Part shown: positions 11,938 to 22,010 of the stretch, piece after piece
How positions within the stretch are numbered: position 1 is the stretch's first letter
Layout of the letters: each line of letters opens with the position of its first letter
The notes under the pieces: model-generated
Database searches by the model: none
Seen by the model: the letters and a program-made list of their open reading frames with translations, nothing else
What the model was told of the DNA's origin: nothing
Source: Ferruginibacter sp.
GTDB lineage: Bacteria; Bacteroidota; Bacteroidia; Chitinophagales; Chitinophagaceae
DNA: 64,000 bases
Direction: 5' to 3'
Assembly: GCA_014379625.1 (NCBI GenBank)
Contig: JACMLJ010000041.1
Coordinates: 1-64,000 of the forward strand
Position numbers and translations under genes: made by a program

Positions 11938-12642
11938 AAATTTAATAATGAATTCGACTACATTAATTTTTTAAAATGCCTTTTTTTATATAGCTTTACT
12001 GCATAAGTAACCGATTGCCAACGGTTGCCAAGAACGATCAGATTTGCAGACCATTTATTTTAAAATTTCTATCAGACTTTATACTTCAGCATTTTATCGT
12101 TAGTGATTTTTGCACCAGTATTTCACCCTACATACTAGAATTCGGATAGCTATAATTTTCTATACGGCCCATTTCAGGCAGTCTCAATTATTATCGTAAC
12201 AAGATTAGCTATACCTAACCTGAAACCAGATAATCGCATTAATTATACCCGCTGTTTTATATTTAATTATTTCAATGCTTACATTGACGGGGCAGCGCTT
12301 TAAGGAAATGCCAGGTCAGCATTGCGGTTGCGACAGCATATTTAAACATTATAGACGGGTATTTTAGACATTATAGGCAGGTGATGAAGATATTATGGCA
12401 GGTTGCATGATTTGAAAACAAAAGATACTGTCCGGATTCATGGCCTGTCTCATAAGGCCATTTTACGGGGTCTGTTTGAAATTGTTCAATTATCGGGCGT
12501 AAAAATAAATTATGAAGAATACGATTTTCCTGGGGGCTATTTATTTTATCCACCATTGATTTAGCCCCTGGAATCAGGGTCATAAAGTGAAAGAGCAGAG
12601 GTCATTTAAATATCCAACGAAATAAGCTTACAAATAAAAAAA
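11938..12642. other. Long AT-rich intergenic region upstream of the GH97 operon segment
   Basis: About 700 bases without a supportable gene. The only structure seen is a set of three direct repeats at 12346-12403. A 70-codon minus-strand open frame (12371-12583) has no recognisable features and runs through the repeats. The length and position suggest the promoter region for the gene series beginning at 12643/12784. Confidence 0.55.
12346..12403 (+). promoter_or_regulatory. Three direct repeats at 22-base spacing, candidate operator
   Basis: ATTATAGACGGGT (12348-12360), ATTATAGGCAGGT (12370-12382) and ATTATGGCAGGT (12392-12403) begin exactly 22 bases apart. The first two also share a preceding AC. 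Two helical turns between direct repeats is typical of regulators binding in tandem on one DNA face, such as AraC-type domains of hybrid two-component systems. The set lies 240 bases before the orphan signal peptide and 381 before the GH97. Function is inferred. Confidence 0.4.
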
Positions 12643-12729
12643 ATGAAAAAATTAAATAACCTTGTCAGATTAATGCTACTGGGTAGCCTCAGTTTGCTTT
12701 TTGCAGCCAATACCGCGAACGCACAATAA
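12643..12729 (+). pseudogene. Orphan 28-residue signal peptide followed immediately by a stop
   Basis: ATG at 12643 opens MKKLNNLVRLMLLGSLSLLF and continues through a perfect type I cleavage region (ANTANAQ), then TAA at 12727-12729. The A-rich leader (aaataaaaaaa) in front resembles other starts in the window. A complete signal peptide with no mature protein points to a deletion scar retaining only the 5' end of a secreted protein gene. A small expressed leader peptide is a less likely alternative. Confidence 0.6.
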
Positions 12730-12783
12730 CAATAAACTCAGGCATAAAACAATACAGCAACCTGTCAGCAAATTAAATTTATT

Positions 12784-14736
12784 ATGAAAATATTTTCCTC
12801 TTCACTATTAAGTGCCATCAGTATTTTTTTATTGCTTAAAGGATATGCACAGGATATAAAAGTATCCAGTCCCAACAAACAATTAGTTGTAACTATTGCT
12901 GTAGACGAAGGCAGACCTGTGTATGCCGTTAATTATAACAATAAGATCATGCTTGAAAATTCACCCCTGGGCCTTACAACCAATGAAAGTAATTTTAGTG
13001 CGGGCATCAAGTACATTGGCAGGGAAGATACAACCATCGATAAAAACTATACCCAGGCAAAAATAAAAAAGTCGCAGTTGCATTATGTGGCCAACCAACT
13101 TACCTGCAATTTTGAAAATGCACAGCAGCACAAAATGAAAATTGTTTTCCGGGTAAGTAATAACGACATCGCTTTCCGCTACGAGTTGGCAACTATGGGA
13201 GAAAGGTTTTCCTGCGTTGTGGAAAAAGAAGCCACGGGTTATAAATTCCCTGCCGGCACCACTACTTTTTTATCGCCCATGATGGCGCCCATGACAGGCT
13301 TTGCACGTACGGCTCCCAGTTATGAAAGCGGTTACGAGGCAGATGCACCCATGATCGGTAACAACTTCCGCAAAGAAGGTTTTGTATTTCCCGGGCTTTT
13401 TCATATTGGTAACAATGGATGGGTGCTACTATCTGAAACAGGCGTTAACAGCCTGTATTGTGGTGCACACCTGGGCGATTGTTCAAAAGAAACAGGAGTT
13501 TACACAGTGGAATATCCAAACACGAAACAAAATAATGGTTTTGGAAGCAGTGGGGCAGCCATTTCATTACCCGGTGTTACGCCGTGGCGAACCATCACCG
13601 TTGGTGAAACCCTGAAGCCAATCGTTGAAACCACCATCCCCTTTGATGTGGTGGAACCGCTGTATGAACCATCACGCAGTTATAAATTCGGGAAAGCTAC
13701 CTGGAGCTGGATCGTGTGGCAGGATGCCAGTATGAACTACGCAGACCAGATAAAATACATTGACCTGGCTGTGGCACTTAAATGGGAGTATATCCTGATT
13801 GACGCATTTTGGGACAGTAATATTGGCAAAGACAAAATGAAAGAACTGATCAAATATGCCAATTCAAAAAAAGTGGATGTACTCTTATGGTACAATTCGA
13901 ATGGCGCCGCCAATGATGCACCACAGGGACCCAGAAACAAAATGGCCAGCTCTGTAGAAAGAAAAAAAGAAATGAAATGGCTGCGTGATGCCGGTGTAAA
14001 AGGATTGAAGGTTGATTTTTTTGGAGGTGATAAACAAGAGACCATGCGCTTGTATGAGGACATTCTTTCGGATGCCAATGATTACGGGCTGATCATAGAT
14101 TTCCATGGCGCAACTTTACCAAGAGGCTGGGAACGCATGTACCCGAATTTCGTCGGCAGCGAAGCAGTGTTGGCATCCGAAATGCTGATATTTTCGCAGG
14201 GCGTAAGAGATGCAGAAGCGTTTAATGCCACCTTGCATCCCTTTATCCGCAATGCTGTTGGCAGTATGGAATTTGGAGGTGTACTGCTCAATAAATTCCT
14301 CACTAAGAGCAACCAGAACAGGAACAAGCGGCTTACTACAGATGGCTTTCAATTAGCCACTGCGATCCTTTTTCAAAACGCTGTGCAAATGTTTGGCCTA
14401 ACGCCTAACAACCTCACCGATGTTCCGGCATTTGAAATTGATTTTATGAAAACCGTTCCCACCACCTGGGATGAAACCCTCTACATCGACGGCTACCCCG
14501 GCAAGTACACGGTAATAGCCCGCAGGCAGGGAAGCAAATGGTATGTAGCTGGTGCCAATGCCGGTAAAGAACCGTTGAAACTGACGCTGAAGCTGCCGAT
14601 GCTCTCCGGAAAAAAACTTAGCCTGTATAATGATGATGCAGCTAAACTTGCTTATTCAAAAGAAGTTAGCATTGGCTCAACCGGCGAATATGAAGTAACG
14701 ATTCAACAAAGCGGAGGGTTCGTTTTAAAGCAATAA
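12784..14736 (+). CDS. GH97 retaining-type alpha-galactosidase-like enzyme
   Basis: A 650-residue secreted GH97 protein. The signal peptide is residues 1-22, an N-terminal beta-super-sandwich spans about 24-290, the TIM barrel about 300-560, and a C-terminal beta domain follows. D411 in LKVDFFGGD fits the nucleophile of the retaining subgroup. E460 and E466 (GSEAVLASEM) fit the calcium-ligand and acid/base positions, with D411 and E466 55 residues apart as in the characterised retaining alpha-galactosidase. The inverting SusB group carries a catalytic Glu after His at the HxxxxPTG-like site; here it reads HGATLPRG. Alpha-galactosidase or beta-L-arabinopyranosidase activity is therefore more likely than alpha-glucosidase. 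It heads the GH97-GH43-GH95-GH43-GH43 series. Confidence 0.87.
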   Translation: MKIFSSSLLSAISIFLLLKGYAQDIKVSSPNKQLVVTIAVDEGRPVYAVNYNNKIMLENSPLGLTTNESNFSAGIKYIGREDTTIDKNYTQAKIKKSQLHYVANQLTCNFENAQQHKMKIVFRVSNNDIAFRYELATMGERFSCVVEKEATGYKFPAGTTTFLSPMMAPMTGFARTAPSYESGYEADAPMIGNNFRKEGFVFPGLFHIGNNGWVLLSETGVNSLYCGAHLGDCSKETGVYTVEYPNTKQNNGFGSSGAAISLPGVTPWRTITVGETLKPIVETTIPFDVVEPLYEPSRSYKFGKATWSWIVWQDASMNYADQIKYIDLAVALKWEYILIDAFWDSNIGKDKMKELIKYANSKKVDVLLWYNSNGAANDAPQGPRNKMASSVERKKEMKWLRDAGVKGLKVDFFGGDKQETMRLYEDILSDANDYGLIIDFHGATLPRGWERMYPNFVGSEAVLASEMLIFSQGVRDAEAFNATLHPFIRNAVGSMEFGGVLLNKFLTKSNQNRNKRLTTDGFQLATAILFQNAVQMFGLTPNNLTDVPAFEIDFMKTVPTTWDETLYIDGYPGKYTVIARRQGSKWYVAGANAGKEPLKLTLKLPMLSGKKLSLYNDDAAKLAYSKEVSIGSTGEYEVTIQQSGGFVLKQ

Positions 14737-14792
14737 CACAAGATTATTATCCTGCAAAATCATTATCCGTTTAAAGCAAATAAACCGAAAAC

Positions 14793-16199
14793 ATGAAATT
14801 AAAAGAAGGCTTGCTTACCGTCATCATTTTTGCAATGGCAAGTATATTATTTGCACAAAATCCCATTATTCAAACCCATTATTCCCCCGATCCGGCACCA
14901 ATGGTTTATAACGGCAAAGTGTACATGTATACCGGCGACGATATCCCGGGTTACAATTTTTATTATATGACAAAGTGGAGGGTACACTCATCTGCTGATA
15001 TGGTAAACTGGACGGATCATGGCTCGCCCATTTCTTTAGAGTCATTTTCCTGGGCTAGAGACCGGGCCTGGGCAAGCCAGTGTATTGAGCGCCATGGGAA
15101 ATTCTATTGGTATATCTGTGCACAAACCACGCAGAATAATATGGCTGTTGGTGTAGCTGTTGCTGATCATCCTGCCGGTCCTTTTAAAGATGCATTGGGC
15201 AAACCGCTGATCACTACCGGAAGTTGGTCGAATATTGACCCGACAGTTTATATCGATGACGATGGACAAGCTTATCTATATTGGGGCAATGGCAGTTTAT
15301 ATTATGTAAAACTAAATAAAGACATGGCTTCTTATACTGGCGAAATTGTTCCGGTGCCTCAAACCCCCGAAACATTTGGTGGTGTAAGGCGCCCAAGAAA
15401 TGGCAATGCTCAAACTAGCCAGGAAGCCACACCGAATAAAGATATGTTCGTGGAAGGGCCCTGGTTTTACAAGCGTAATGGCAGGTATTATCAAATGTTT
15501 GCTGGCATGAGCAAGGGTGGTGAATCCCTGTCTTACTCCATGAGCGACAGTGCAACAGGTCCCTGGAAATACCAGGGCAAAATAATGACAGAGCAGCCCA
15601 CCAATAGCTTCACCAATCACGGTGGTATCATCGACTTCAAAGGCAAATCCTATTTATTTTATCATACCGGCTTATTGCCGGGTGGTGGCGGCTATGGCCG
15701 TTCCAGCGCCTTAGAAGAATTTACTTACAATGAAGATGGAACCATACCTTCTATTCGCATGACGAAGGAAGGTGTTCAACCCGTTGGAACACTGGATCCT
15801 TATAAACGTACGGAAGCCGAAACCATTGCCTGGTCTGAAAAGTGTAGCATCGATCAGCAAGAAAAGACAGGCGTTTTTATTACCAATACCCGTATTGGTG
15901 GTTATATAAAAGTACGGTCAGTAGATTTTGGAGCCATTGGGCCTACATCTTTCGCAGCAACAATTGCTGCGGGATTAGATGGCGGAATATTAGAAGTCCA
16001 TATAGATAGTTTGGGCGGCACCAACCTGGCTACGATAAATATACCCCGCACCGGTGGTTGGAATTCATGGAAGATCATCACCGAAAAAGTAATGGCGCAG
16101 GTGACGGGCATTCATGAGGTGTATTTTGTTTTTAAAGGACAAAATATTACTGCAGGCAGGACGCTGTTCAATTTTGATTATTGGATTTTCAAAAAATAA
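14793..16199 (+). CDS. GH43 with C-terminal CBM6, arabinoxylan-active type
   Basis: A 468-residue exported protein with signal peptide residues 1-21. The GH43 propeller covers about 23-330, with base D33 in YSPDPAP, D149 in NIDPTVYIDDDG and acid E221 in FVEGPWFYK. A carbohydrate-binding module of family 6 follows (about 335-468), recognisable from the RTEAETIAWSEK start, the paired Gly/Tyr strands and the terminal FDYWIFKK. This arrangement is common in arabinoxylan arabinofuranohydrolases and beta-xylosidases of Bacteroidota. It lies 56 bases after the GH97 and 9 bases before the GH95, so co-transcription is likely. The module order is the same as in the GH43 at 20404-21762, but the catalytic domains differ clearly. 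Confidence 0.9.
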   Translation: MKLKEGLLTVIIFAMASILFAQNPIIQTHYSPDPAPMVYNGKVYMYTGDDIPGYNFYYMTKWRVHSSADMVNWTDHGSPISLESFSWARDRAWASQCIERHGKFYWYICAQTTQNNMAVGVAVADHPAGPFKDALGKPLITTGSWSNIDPTVYIDDDGQAYLYWGNGSLYYVKLNKDMASYTGEIVPVPQTPETFGGVRRPRNGNAQTSQEATPNKDMFVEGPWFYKRNGRYYQMFAGMSKGGESLSYSMSDSATGPWKYQGKIMTEQPTNSFTNHGGIIDFKGKSYLFYHTGLLPGGGGYGRSSALEEFTYNEDGTIPSIRMTKEGVQPVGTLDPYKRTEAETIAWSEKCSIDQQEKTGVFITNTRIGGYIKVRSVDFGAIGPTSFAATIAAGLDGGILEVHIDSLGGTNLATINIPRTGGWNSWKIITEKVMAQVTGIHEVYFVFKGQNITAGRTLFNFDYWIFKK

Positions 16200-16208
16200 A
16201 TACCCAAC

Positions 16209-18680
16209 ATGACCAACATAAAGGCAGTAATCATCTTTTTTTCCCTTGCCGTTTTAATCGGTCCGGCAGATGCACAAAATAGTTCGGCATTAAAACTATG
16301 GTATGACAAACCTTCCGGCGATACCTGGGAAAACGCTTTGCCCATTGGCAACGGAAGACTGGGTGCTATGATCTATGGCAATGTGGGTAAGGAAACCATC
16401 CAGTTAAATGAACATACTTTGTGGAGTGGCGGTCCCAACAGGAATGACAACCCCCTGCTGTTTGATTCTTTAGCGGCGATACGCAAGCTTGTATTTGACG
16501 GCAAACAAAAAGAAGCGGAGCGGCTGGCCAATAAAGTGCTTGTCAGTAAAAATTCGCAGGGGCAAATGTTTGAGCCTGCCGGAGAAATTCACCTGTCTTT
16601 TCCCGGGCATGATGACTATAGTAATTATTACCGTGAACTGGACATTGAAAGAGCTGTTTCAAAAACATCTTTTACTGCCGGAGGTATAGCTTATACAAGA
16701 GAAGCACTCGCATCTTTTCCCGACCGCGTTGTGGTAATGCATTTAACAGCCAGCAAGGCTAAAAGTATTTCTTTTATTGCTACTTATTCAACACCACAGC
16801 CTGGAGTTAAAGCAGCAACTACGGCTTCTAAACAACTAATATTCTCCGCTACCACTATTGATCACGAAGGTGTGAAAGGAATGGTTCGTTATAAAGGCAT
16901 TGCGGAATTCAAAGCAACGGGTGGCACAGTTACTGCTACCGATACTTCCATTATTGTAAAGAACGCCAGCGAAGTAACCATCTACATTTCTATCGCTACC
17001 AATTTCAACAATTACCTCGACCTTGGCGGCAACGAAAATGAAAGAGCAATTTCCTTTTTTAACAAAGCAAGGGTAAAATCCTTTTCAACCATTTTAAAAG
17101 CCCACGTCGCGGCATATCAAAAATATTTCAACCGGGTTAAGTTGGATTTAGGAACAACGGAGGCCGTAAAGTTGCCAACAAACGAAAGACTTAAAAATTT
17201 CAGTTCTGTTAATGATCCGCAGTTTGCTGCACTTTATTTCCAGTTTGGCCGCTACCTGCTGATCTCCTCTTCACAACCAGGCGGGCAACCCGCCAATCTG
17301 CAGGGAATATGGAATAACAAATTGCGCCCGGCCTGGGATAGCAAATACACCATTAACATCAATGCCGAAATGAATTACTGGCCGGCAGAAAAAACGAATC
17401 TTTCTGAATTGCACGAGCCGTTTTTGCAGATGGTGAAAGAGTTGTCTGTGGCAGGCGAACAGACTGCAAAAACGATGTATGCTGCAAGAGGCTGGATGGT
17501 ACATCACAACACGGATATCTGGCGTGCCACAGGAGCAGTTGATGGCGCTTTCTGGGGTTTGTGGAACCAGGGCGGTGGATGGACGAGTCAACATCTTTGG
17601 GAACATTACTTGTATAATGGCGACAAAAATTTTCTGCAATCTGTGTATCCGGTATTAAAAGGTGCAGCTACCTTTTATGTTGACTTTTTAGTAGAACATC
17701 CAACCAATCACTGGCTGGTAATTAACCCGGACGAGTCACCCGAAAATGCGCCGGAAGCGCACCAGGGTTCTTCATTGGATGCCGGGGTAACAATGAGTAA
17801 CCAAATCGTGTTTGATGTATTCAGCTCGGTTATAAAAGCCGCAGAAATTCTACATAAAGACGCTGCGTTTGCTGATACCCTTATACAAATGCGCAGCCGT
17901 TTGGCCCCCATGCACATTGGGCAATACGGGCAGTTACAGGAATGGCTAGACGATATTGACAACCCGAAAGATAATCACCGGCATATCTCTCACCTGTATG
18001 GCTTGTTCCCCTCTAACCAGATATCGGCGTACCGAACTCCCCAATTATTTATGGCGGCAAAAAATACACTGCTGCAACGTGGCGATGTTTCAACAGGCTG
18101 GAGCATGGGATGGAAGGTTAACTGGTGGGCAAGAATGCTTGATGGCAACCATGCCTATAAGTTAATTCAAAATCAGTTAACTCCATTGGGCGTAAATAAA
18201 GGTGGTGGTGGCACTTACAATAATCTCTTTGATGCCCACCCACCTTTCCAGATAGATGGCAACTTTGGCTGCACTTCCGGCATAGCCGAGATGTTAATGC
18301 AAAGTGCCGATGGGGCTGTTAATTTATTACCGGCTTTACCTGATGCCTGGCAAGAGCAGGGATCCATAACAGGCCTTAAAACTATTGGTGGTTTTGAAAT
18401 TATACAGATGGAATGGAAAAATGGCCAGGTGAAAAAGGTTGTAATTCAATCATCGCTTGGCGGCAATCTTCGGCTGCGGGTTCCCAATGAACTTTCACTC
18501 ACAGGCATGAATTTAAAACCTGCTTCCGGTAAAAATTCAAATCCATTTTTCCAGGTAACTGAAACGCCGGATGCAAGCATTTCACCAAAAGCAACCATAG
18601 CATTACCGAAGTTGAGAGCAACCATATTGTACGACATCAAAACAACACCAGGAAAAAAATATACGCTAGTGGCAAAATAG
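16209..18680 (+). CDS. GH95 alpha-L-fucosidase/alpha-L-galactosidase
   Basis: An 823-residue secreted GH95 enzyme of normal family length. The signal peptide ends near residue 23. The N-terminal beta domain starts with [20 protein letters not shown], followed by [12 protein letters not shown]. In the (alpha/alpha)6 catalytic domain N383 and N385 ([10 protein letters not shown]) match the two Asn that activate water in this inverting family. [12 protein letters not shown] lies at about 507-518 and QIDGNFG, holding the catalytic Asp, near 680. GH95 contains alpha-1,2-L-fucosidases and, in Bacteroides glucuronoarabinoxylan loci, alpha-L-galactosidases. The xylan neighbours favour galactosidase action on complex cereal xylans, but fucosidase remains possible. 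It starts 9 bases after the preceding GH43 stop. Confidence 0.9.
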   Translation: MTNIKAVIIFFSLAVLIGPADAQNSSALKLWYDKPSGDTWENALPIGNGRLGAMIYGNVGKETIQLNEHTLWSGGPNRNDNPLLFDSLAAIRKLVFDGKQKEAERLANKVLVSKNSQGQMFEPAGEIHLSFPGHDDYSNYYRELDIERAVSKTSFTAGGIAYTREALASFPDRVVVMHLTASKAKSISFIATYSTPQPGVKAATTASKQLIFSATTIDHEGVKGMVRYKGIAEFKATGGTVTATDTSIIVKNASEVTIYISIATNFNNYLDLGGNENERAISFFNKARVKSFSTILKAHVAAYQKYFNRVKLDLGTTEAVKLPTNERLKNFSSVNDPQFAALYFQFGRYLLISSSQPGGQPANLQGIWNNKLRPAWDSKYTININAEMNYWPAEKTNLSELHEPFLQMVKELSVAGEQTAKTMYAARGWMVHHNTDIWRATGAVDGAFWGLWNQGGGWTSQHLWEHYLYNGDKNFLQSVYPVLKGAATFYVDFLVEHPTNHWLVINPDESPENAPEAHQGSSLDAGVTMSNQIVFDVFSSVIKAAEILHKDAAFADTLIQMRSRLAPMHIGQYGQLQEWLDDIDNPKDNHRHISHLYGLFPSNQISAYRTPQLFMAAKNTLLQRGDVSTGWSMGWKVNWWARMLDGNHAYKLIQNQLTPLGVNKGGGGTYNNLFDAHPPFQIDGNFGCTSGIAEMLMQSADGAVNLLPALPDAWQEQGSITGLKTIGGFEIIQMEWKNGQVKKVVIQSSLGGNLRLRVPNELSLTGMNLKPASGKNSNPFFQVTETPDASISPKATIALPKLRATILYDIKTTPGKKYTLVAK

Positions 18681-18768
18681 TCTGCCAGTTAAGGAAATCA
18701 ACATTAACAGTAAGTGTAGTAAAAAACGCCTTAAAAAAACTAACACTTAAAAATTTTAAAAAATAAAA

Positions 18769-20370
18769 ATGATTACAGCCATAAAAAAATTGCTTGCAGG
18801 CTTAGCCGTTATTGCGGTGGCTGCTCTTTTTACCGGGCAGCTTGCAACCGCACAGCAAAAAGCACACAATCCCTTAATATTCGCCGATGTGCCCGATATG
18901 TCAATGGTACGTGCAGGCGACACCTGGTACATGAGCAGCACCACCATGCACATGAGCCCGGGTGTTCCCATCATGAAATCAAAGGACCTGGTAAACTGGC
19001 AGCTGGTAAACTATGCTTACGACACATTGGCCAATTTAGACGCATTAAACCTGGAAGACGGCAAGGGCACTTATGGCAGGGGCTCCTGGGCCAGCAGTAT
19101 CCGTTATCATAACAATACCTACTACGTTACCACATTTGCACAAACCACCGGCAAGACACATATCTACTCAACAAAAAATATTGAGCAAGGTCCATGGAAA
19201 GCCATTTCCTTCAAGCCCAGCCTTCATGATCATTCATTGTTTTTTGATGATGACGGTAAAGTGTACATGCTGTATGGCCAGGCCAAACTAACGTTGATTG
19301 AATTGAATGAGGATCTTTCTGGTATTAAGCCTGGCGGTATCAACCAGGTGGTGATTGAAAATGCAAGCGCCCCCAGCCAGGTGGAAGGCAGAAGAGGCGG
19401 CCTGGGTGCAGAAGGTTCACAATTGTATAAAGTAAACGGCAAATATTATTTGTTCAATATTACCTGGCCTGGCGGCGGCATGCGTACCGTAGTTATACAC
19501 CGAGCCGATAAAATTACCGGTCCCTGGGAAGGTAAAATCGGCCTTCAGGATATGGGTGTAGCACAAGGAGGTTTGATCGACATGCCCGATCGCAGGTGGT
19601 ACGCTTATCTTTTCCGTGACTATGGTTCAGTGGGCCGCATCCCGTATTTGGTTCCTGTTAAATGGGAAGATGGCTGGCCAGTATTGGGTGTAAATGGTAA
19701 AGTACCGGACACCCTTGATCTGCCCCCCAATAAAAGTTTGATTCCCGGCATTGTGGCATCGGATGAATTTACTCGCAAAAAAAGGGAAGCAGCGCTTCCA
19801 TTGGTTTGGCAATGGAATCACAACCCGGATAACAGCCTGTGGTCGGTTACAGAACGAAAAGGATTTTTGCGTTTAAAAACTGGTCGCGTCGATACCTCGT
19901 TTTTACTGGCCCGCAATACATTAACGCAACGCACCATCGGGCCTGTTTGTTCAGGTATTGTTGCGCTCGATATATCAAAGATGAAGGATGGCGATTTTGC
20001 CGGACTGGGATTATTACAAAAGCAATTTGGTTTGGTGGGAGTGAAAAAAGATGGCAGCAACAAAGCCATTGTTATGATCAATGCAAGTACCGGCAAACCG
20101 AGGGAGGCAGCAAGCATCCCGTTTAATCAAAACAATGTGCATTTAAAAGCCGAATGCAATTTCAGGGAGAAAAAAGATGTAGCCGATTTTTATTATAGCC
20201 TGGACGGAAAAACATGGGCGTTGATCGGTGAGCAACTAAAAATGGCTTATACCATTCCGCAATTCATTGGCTACCGTTTTGCGTTATTTAACTATGCGAC
20301 AAAAAACACGGGCGGCGCCGCCGACTTCGATTATTTCAGGATAACAAATAGCATTACCGGATCAAAATAA
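18769..20370 (+). CDS. GH43 (subfamily 12-like) xylosidase/arabinofuranosidase
   Basis: A 533-residue exported GH43 with a C-terminal beta-sandwich. The signal peptide ends at ATAQQ near residue 29. The propeller shows base D43 (FADVPDMSMV), D154 in LHDHSLFFDDDG and acid E215 in GAEGSQLYKVNGKYY. The SSTTMHMSPGVPIMKSKDLVNW block is typical of subfamily 12. The second domain (about 330-533) begins after a VASDEFTRK segment and ends ADFDYFRITN, a complete GH43_C2-type sandwich. Members remove arabinofuranose or xylose from arabinoxylan. The 88-base leader is strongly A-rich. In contrast to the GH43 at 80-1843, the closing Asp-Tyr-Phe motif is retained. Confidence 0.9.
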   Translation: MITAIKKLLAGLAVIAVAALFTGQLATAQQKAHNPLIFADVPDMSMVRAGDTWYMSSTTMHMSPGVPIMKSKDLVNWQLVNYAYDTLANLDALNLEDGKGTYGRGSWASSIRYHNNTYYVTTFAQTTGKTHIYSTKNIEQGPWKAISFKPSLHDHSLFFDDDGKVYMLYGQAKLTLIELNEDLSGIKPGGINQVVIENASAPSQVEGRRGGLGAEGSQLYKVNGKYYLFNITWPGGGMRTVVIHRADKITGPWEGKIGLQDMGVAQGGLIDMPDRRWYAYLFRDYGSVGRIPYLVPVKWEDGWPVLGVNGKVPDTLDLPPNKSLIPGIVASDEFTRKKREAALPLVWQWNHNPDNSLWSVTERKGFLRLKTGRVDTSFLLARNTLTQRTIGPVCSGIVALDISKMKDGDFAGLGLLQKQFGLVGVKKDGSNKAIVMINASTGKPREAASIPFNQNNVHLKAECNFREKKDVADFYYSLDGKTWALIGEQLKMAYTIPQFIGYRFALFNYATKNTGGAADFDYFRITNSITGSK

Positions 20371-20403
20371 CCGCAGCATCAAACAATAAATAAATACTAA
20401 ACA

Positions 20404-21762
20404 TTGAATGCCATGAAATACGCTTCCTCCTGCCTGTTGTCAGTTTTGTTAATTGCATTACTAATCAACAATGGGCATGCACAAAACCCGATCATACGGA
20501 ACCAGTTTTCTGCAGATCCATCTGCAAGAGTATTTGGAGACAGGGTATTCCTCTTTCCTTCGCACGATATACTTGCTGCAGAGGGAAAGGGCCGTATCAG
20601 TTGGTTTTGTATGGAAGACTACCATGCTTTTTCTTCAGCCAATCTTACCGAATGGACAGACCATGGAGTAATTGTAACACAAAATAAAGTGCCCTGGGTA
20701 AAGCCGGATAGTTACAGTATGTGGGCACCGGATTGTATTGAGCGCAACGGCAAATACTACTTTTACTTTCCCACAGCAGCCTATGATACGGTAAAGTATG
20801 GCCGCGGTTTTACGGTAGGCGTTGCTGTTGCAGATAAACCCGAAGGGCCCTATATCCCACAACCGGAACCCATTAAAGGGATAGGAGGTATTGACCCAAA
20901 TGTATTCATCGACAAAGACGGGCAAGCATATTTATACTGGTCGTCGGGAAATATTTACGGCGCAAAATTAAAAGCGAATATGCTTGAACTAGATGGTGAA
21001 GTAAAAACAATGGGTGAACTGCCAACAAAGGGATTGAAAGAAGGTCCGTATCTATTTGAAAGAAACGGTATTTACTACATGACCTATCCACATGTAGAAA
21101 ATAAAACAGAGCGGCTGGAATATGCCATCGGTGATAATCCTTTAGGGCCTTTTAAAATAGCCGGTGCCATCATGGATGAATCCCCTACAGGTTGCTGGAC
21201 CAATCATCATTCCATCATTCAATTCAGGCAGCAATGGTATTTGTTTTATCATCACAACGACTACTCGCCGAAGTTCGACAAAGCCCGTTCTGTGAGGGCA
21301 GACAGTTTGTTTTTTAGTGCGGACGGTACCATCAAAAAACTGACCCCTACCTTGAGAGGAATCGGCATCACAAATGCCTCCAAACAAATCCAGGTTGACA
21401 GGTACTCGGCCTTGAGCAATATAGGAGCTTCCATTGAATTCATTGATACGCTGGACAAATTTAAGGGTTGGAAAACGTTATTAAGCGAACCTGAAGCATG
21501 GGTTCAATACAATACAGTCAACTTTGGAAAGAAAGCTTTAAAGACAGTCCTGGTAAATGCATCCACATCAACAGGCGGCACTTTAGAAATCCATACTGGT
21601 AGCATAAACGGGCCTGTGTTTGCAACAGTAACAATTCCAAAAACAAACGGTTTCCAAATTATCAAAGCCCCGGTAGCAACATTCAAGCCCGGCATACAAC
21701 ACCTGATTATTTTATTGAAAAACAAGCAGCAGGTGGCAATTGACTGGGTAAGCTTTCAATAA
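20404..21762 (+). CDS. GH43 with C-terminal CBM6
   Basis: A 452-residue protein with a signal peptide (ending GHAQN). An alternative start at 20413 (MKYASSC) would give a more usual signal peptide. GH43 residues are D38 (FSADPSARV), D164 in GIDPNVFIDKDG and E213 in LKEGPYLFERNG. A CBM6-like domain occupies about 325-452 and ends KQQVAIDWVSF. The FLFPSHD and MEDYHAFSS stretches place it with GH43 enzymes often annotated as arabinoxylan arabinofuranosidase or beta-xylosidase. It begins 33 bases after the previous GH43 and continues the same transcription unit. Confidence 0.89.
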   Translation: MNAMKYASSCLLSVLLIALLINNGHAQNPIIRNQFSADPSARVFGDRVFLFPSHDILAAEGKGRISWFCMEDYHAFSSANLTEWTDHGVIVTQNKVPWVKPDSYSMWAPDCIERNGKYYFYFPTAAYDTVKYGRGFTVGVAVADKPEGPYIPQPEPIKGIGGIDPNVFIDKDGQAYLYWSSGNIYGAKLKANMLELDGEVKTMGELPTKGLKEGPYLFERNGIYYMTYPHVENKTERLEYAIGDNPLGPFKIAGAIMDESPTGCWTNHHSIIQFRQQWYLFYHHNDYSPKFDKARSVRADSLFFSADGTIKKLTPTLRGIGITNASKQIQVDRYSALSNIGASIEFIDTLDKFKGWKTLLSEPEAWVQYNTVNFGKKALKTVLVNASTSTGGTLEIHTGSINGPVFATVTIPKTNGFQIIKAPVATFKPGIQHLIILLKNKQQVAIDWVSFQ

Positions 21763-21788
21763 TATCTCTTAAAAAAACATCGGCTCAA

Positions 21789-22006
21789 ATGAAAATAGCT
21801 ACAAGATATAAACAGAAATTCCTGGTCAAGTTAACGATGGTACTTGTTCCCGCCCAGCTTGTATCGGCGCAACAAACAAGCGGGTCAGTAGCAAACATCA
21901 TCACAGAAGCAAGCGACCAGGAAAATTTTCCGATAGTGATTTAGACAATGGCGGCTATGAACCCACCTACCTTAAGATGCAGGAAAGCCCGTATAAAAAA
22001 CAATAA
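21789..22006 (+). pseudogene. Signal peptide joined to a short gene tail (deletion scar with frameshift)
   Basis: ATG at 21789 opens a 51-codon frame with a signal peptide (LVKLTMVLVPAQLVSAQQ) that runs into SGSVANIITEASDQENF and stops at 21942-21944. Shifting one base near 21929, the next frame continues SDSDLDNGGYEPTYLKMQES and ends YKKQ with a stop at 22004-22006. The total of about 70 residues is only the two ends of a secreted protein. A gene appears to have lost its middle and then taken a frameshift. The parent family is not recognised. Confidence 0.5.
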
Positions 22007-22010
22007 AATT

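Noticed and set aside
12371..12583. 70-codon minus-strand frame in the 0.7 kb gap
   Set aside because: No recognisable family, and it runs through the direct repeats; most likely chance.
21948..22010. Extended N-terminus for the GH43 starting at 21948
   Set aside because: The extra 21 residues are basic and cover the tail of a fossil gene in another frame; starts at 22011 or 22032 give a normal signal peptide.
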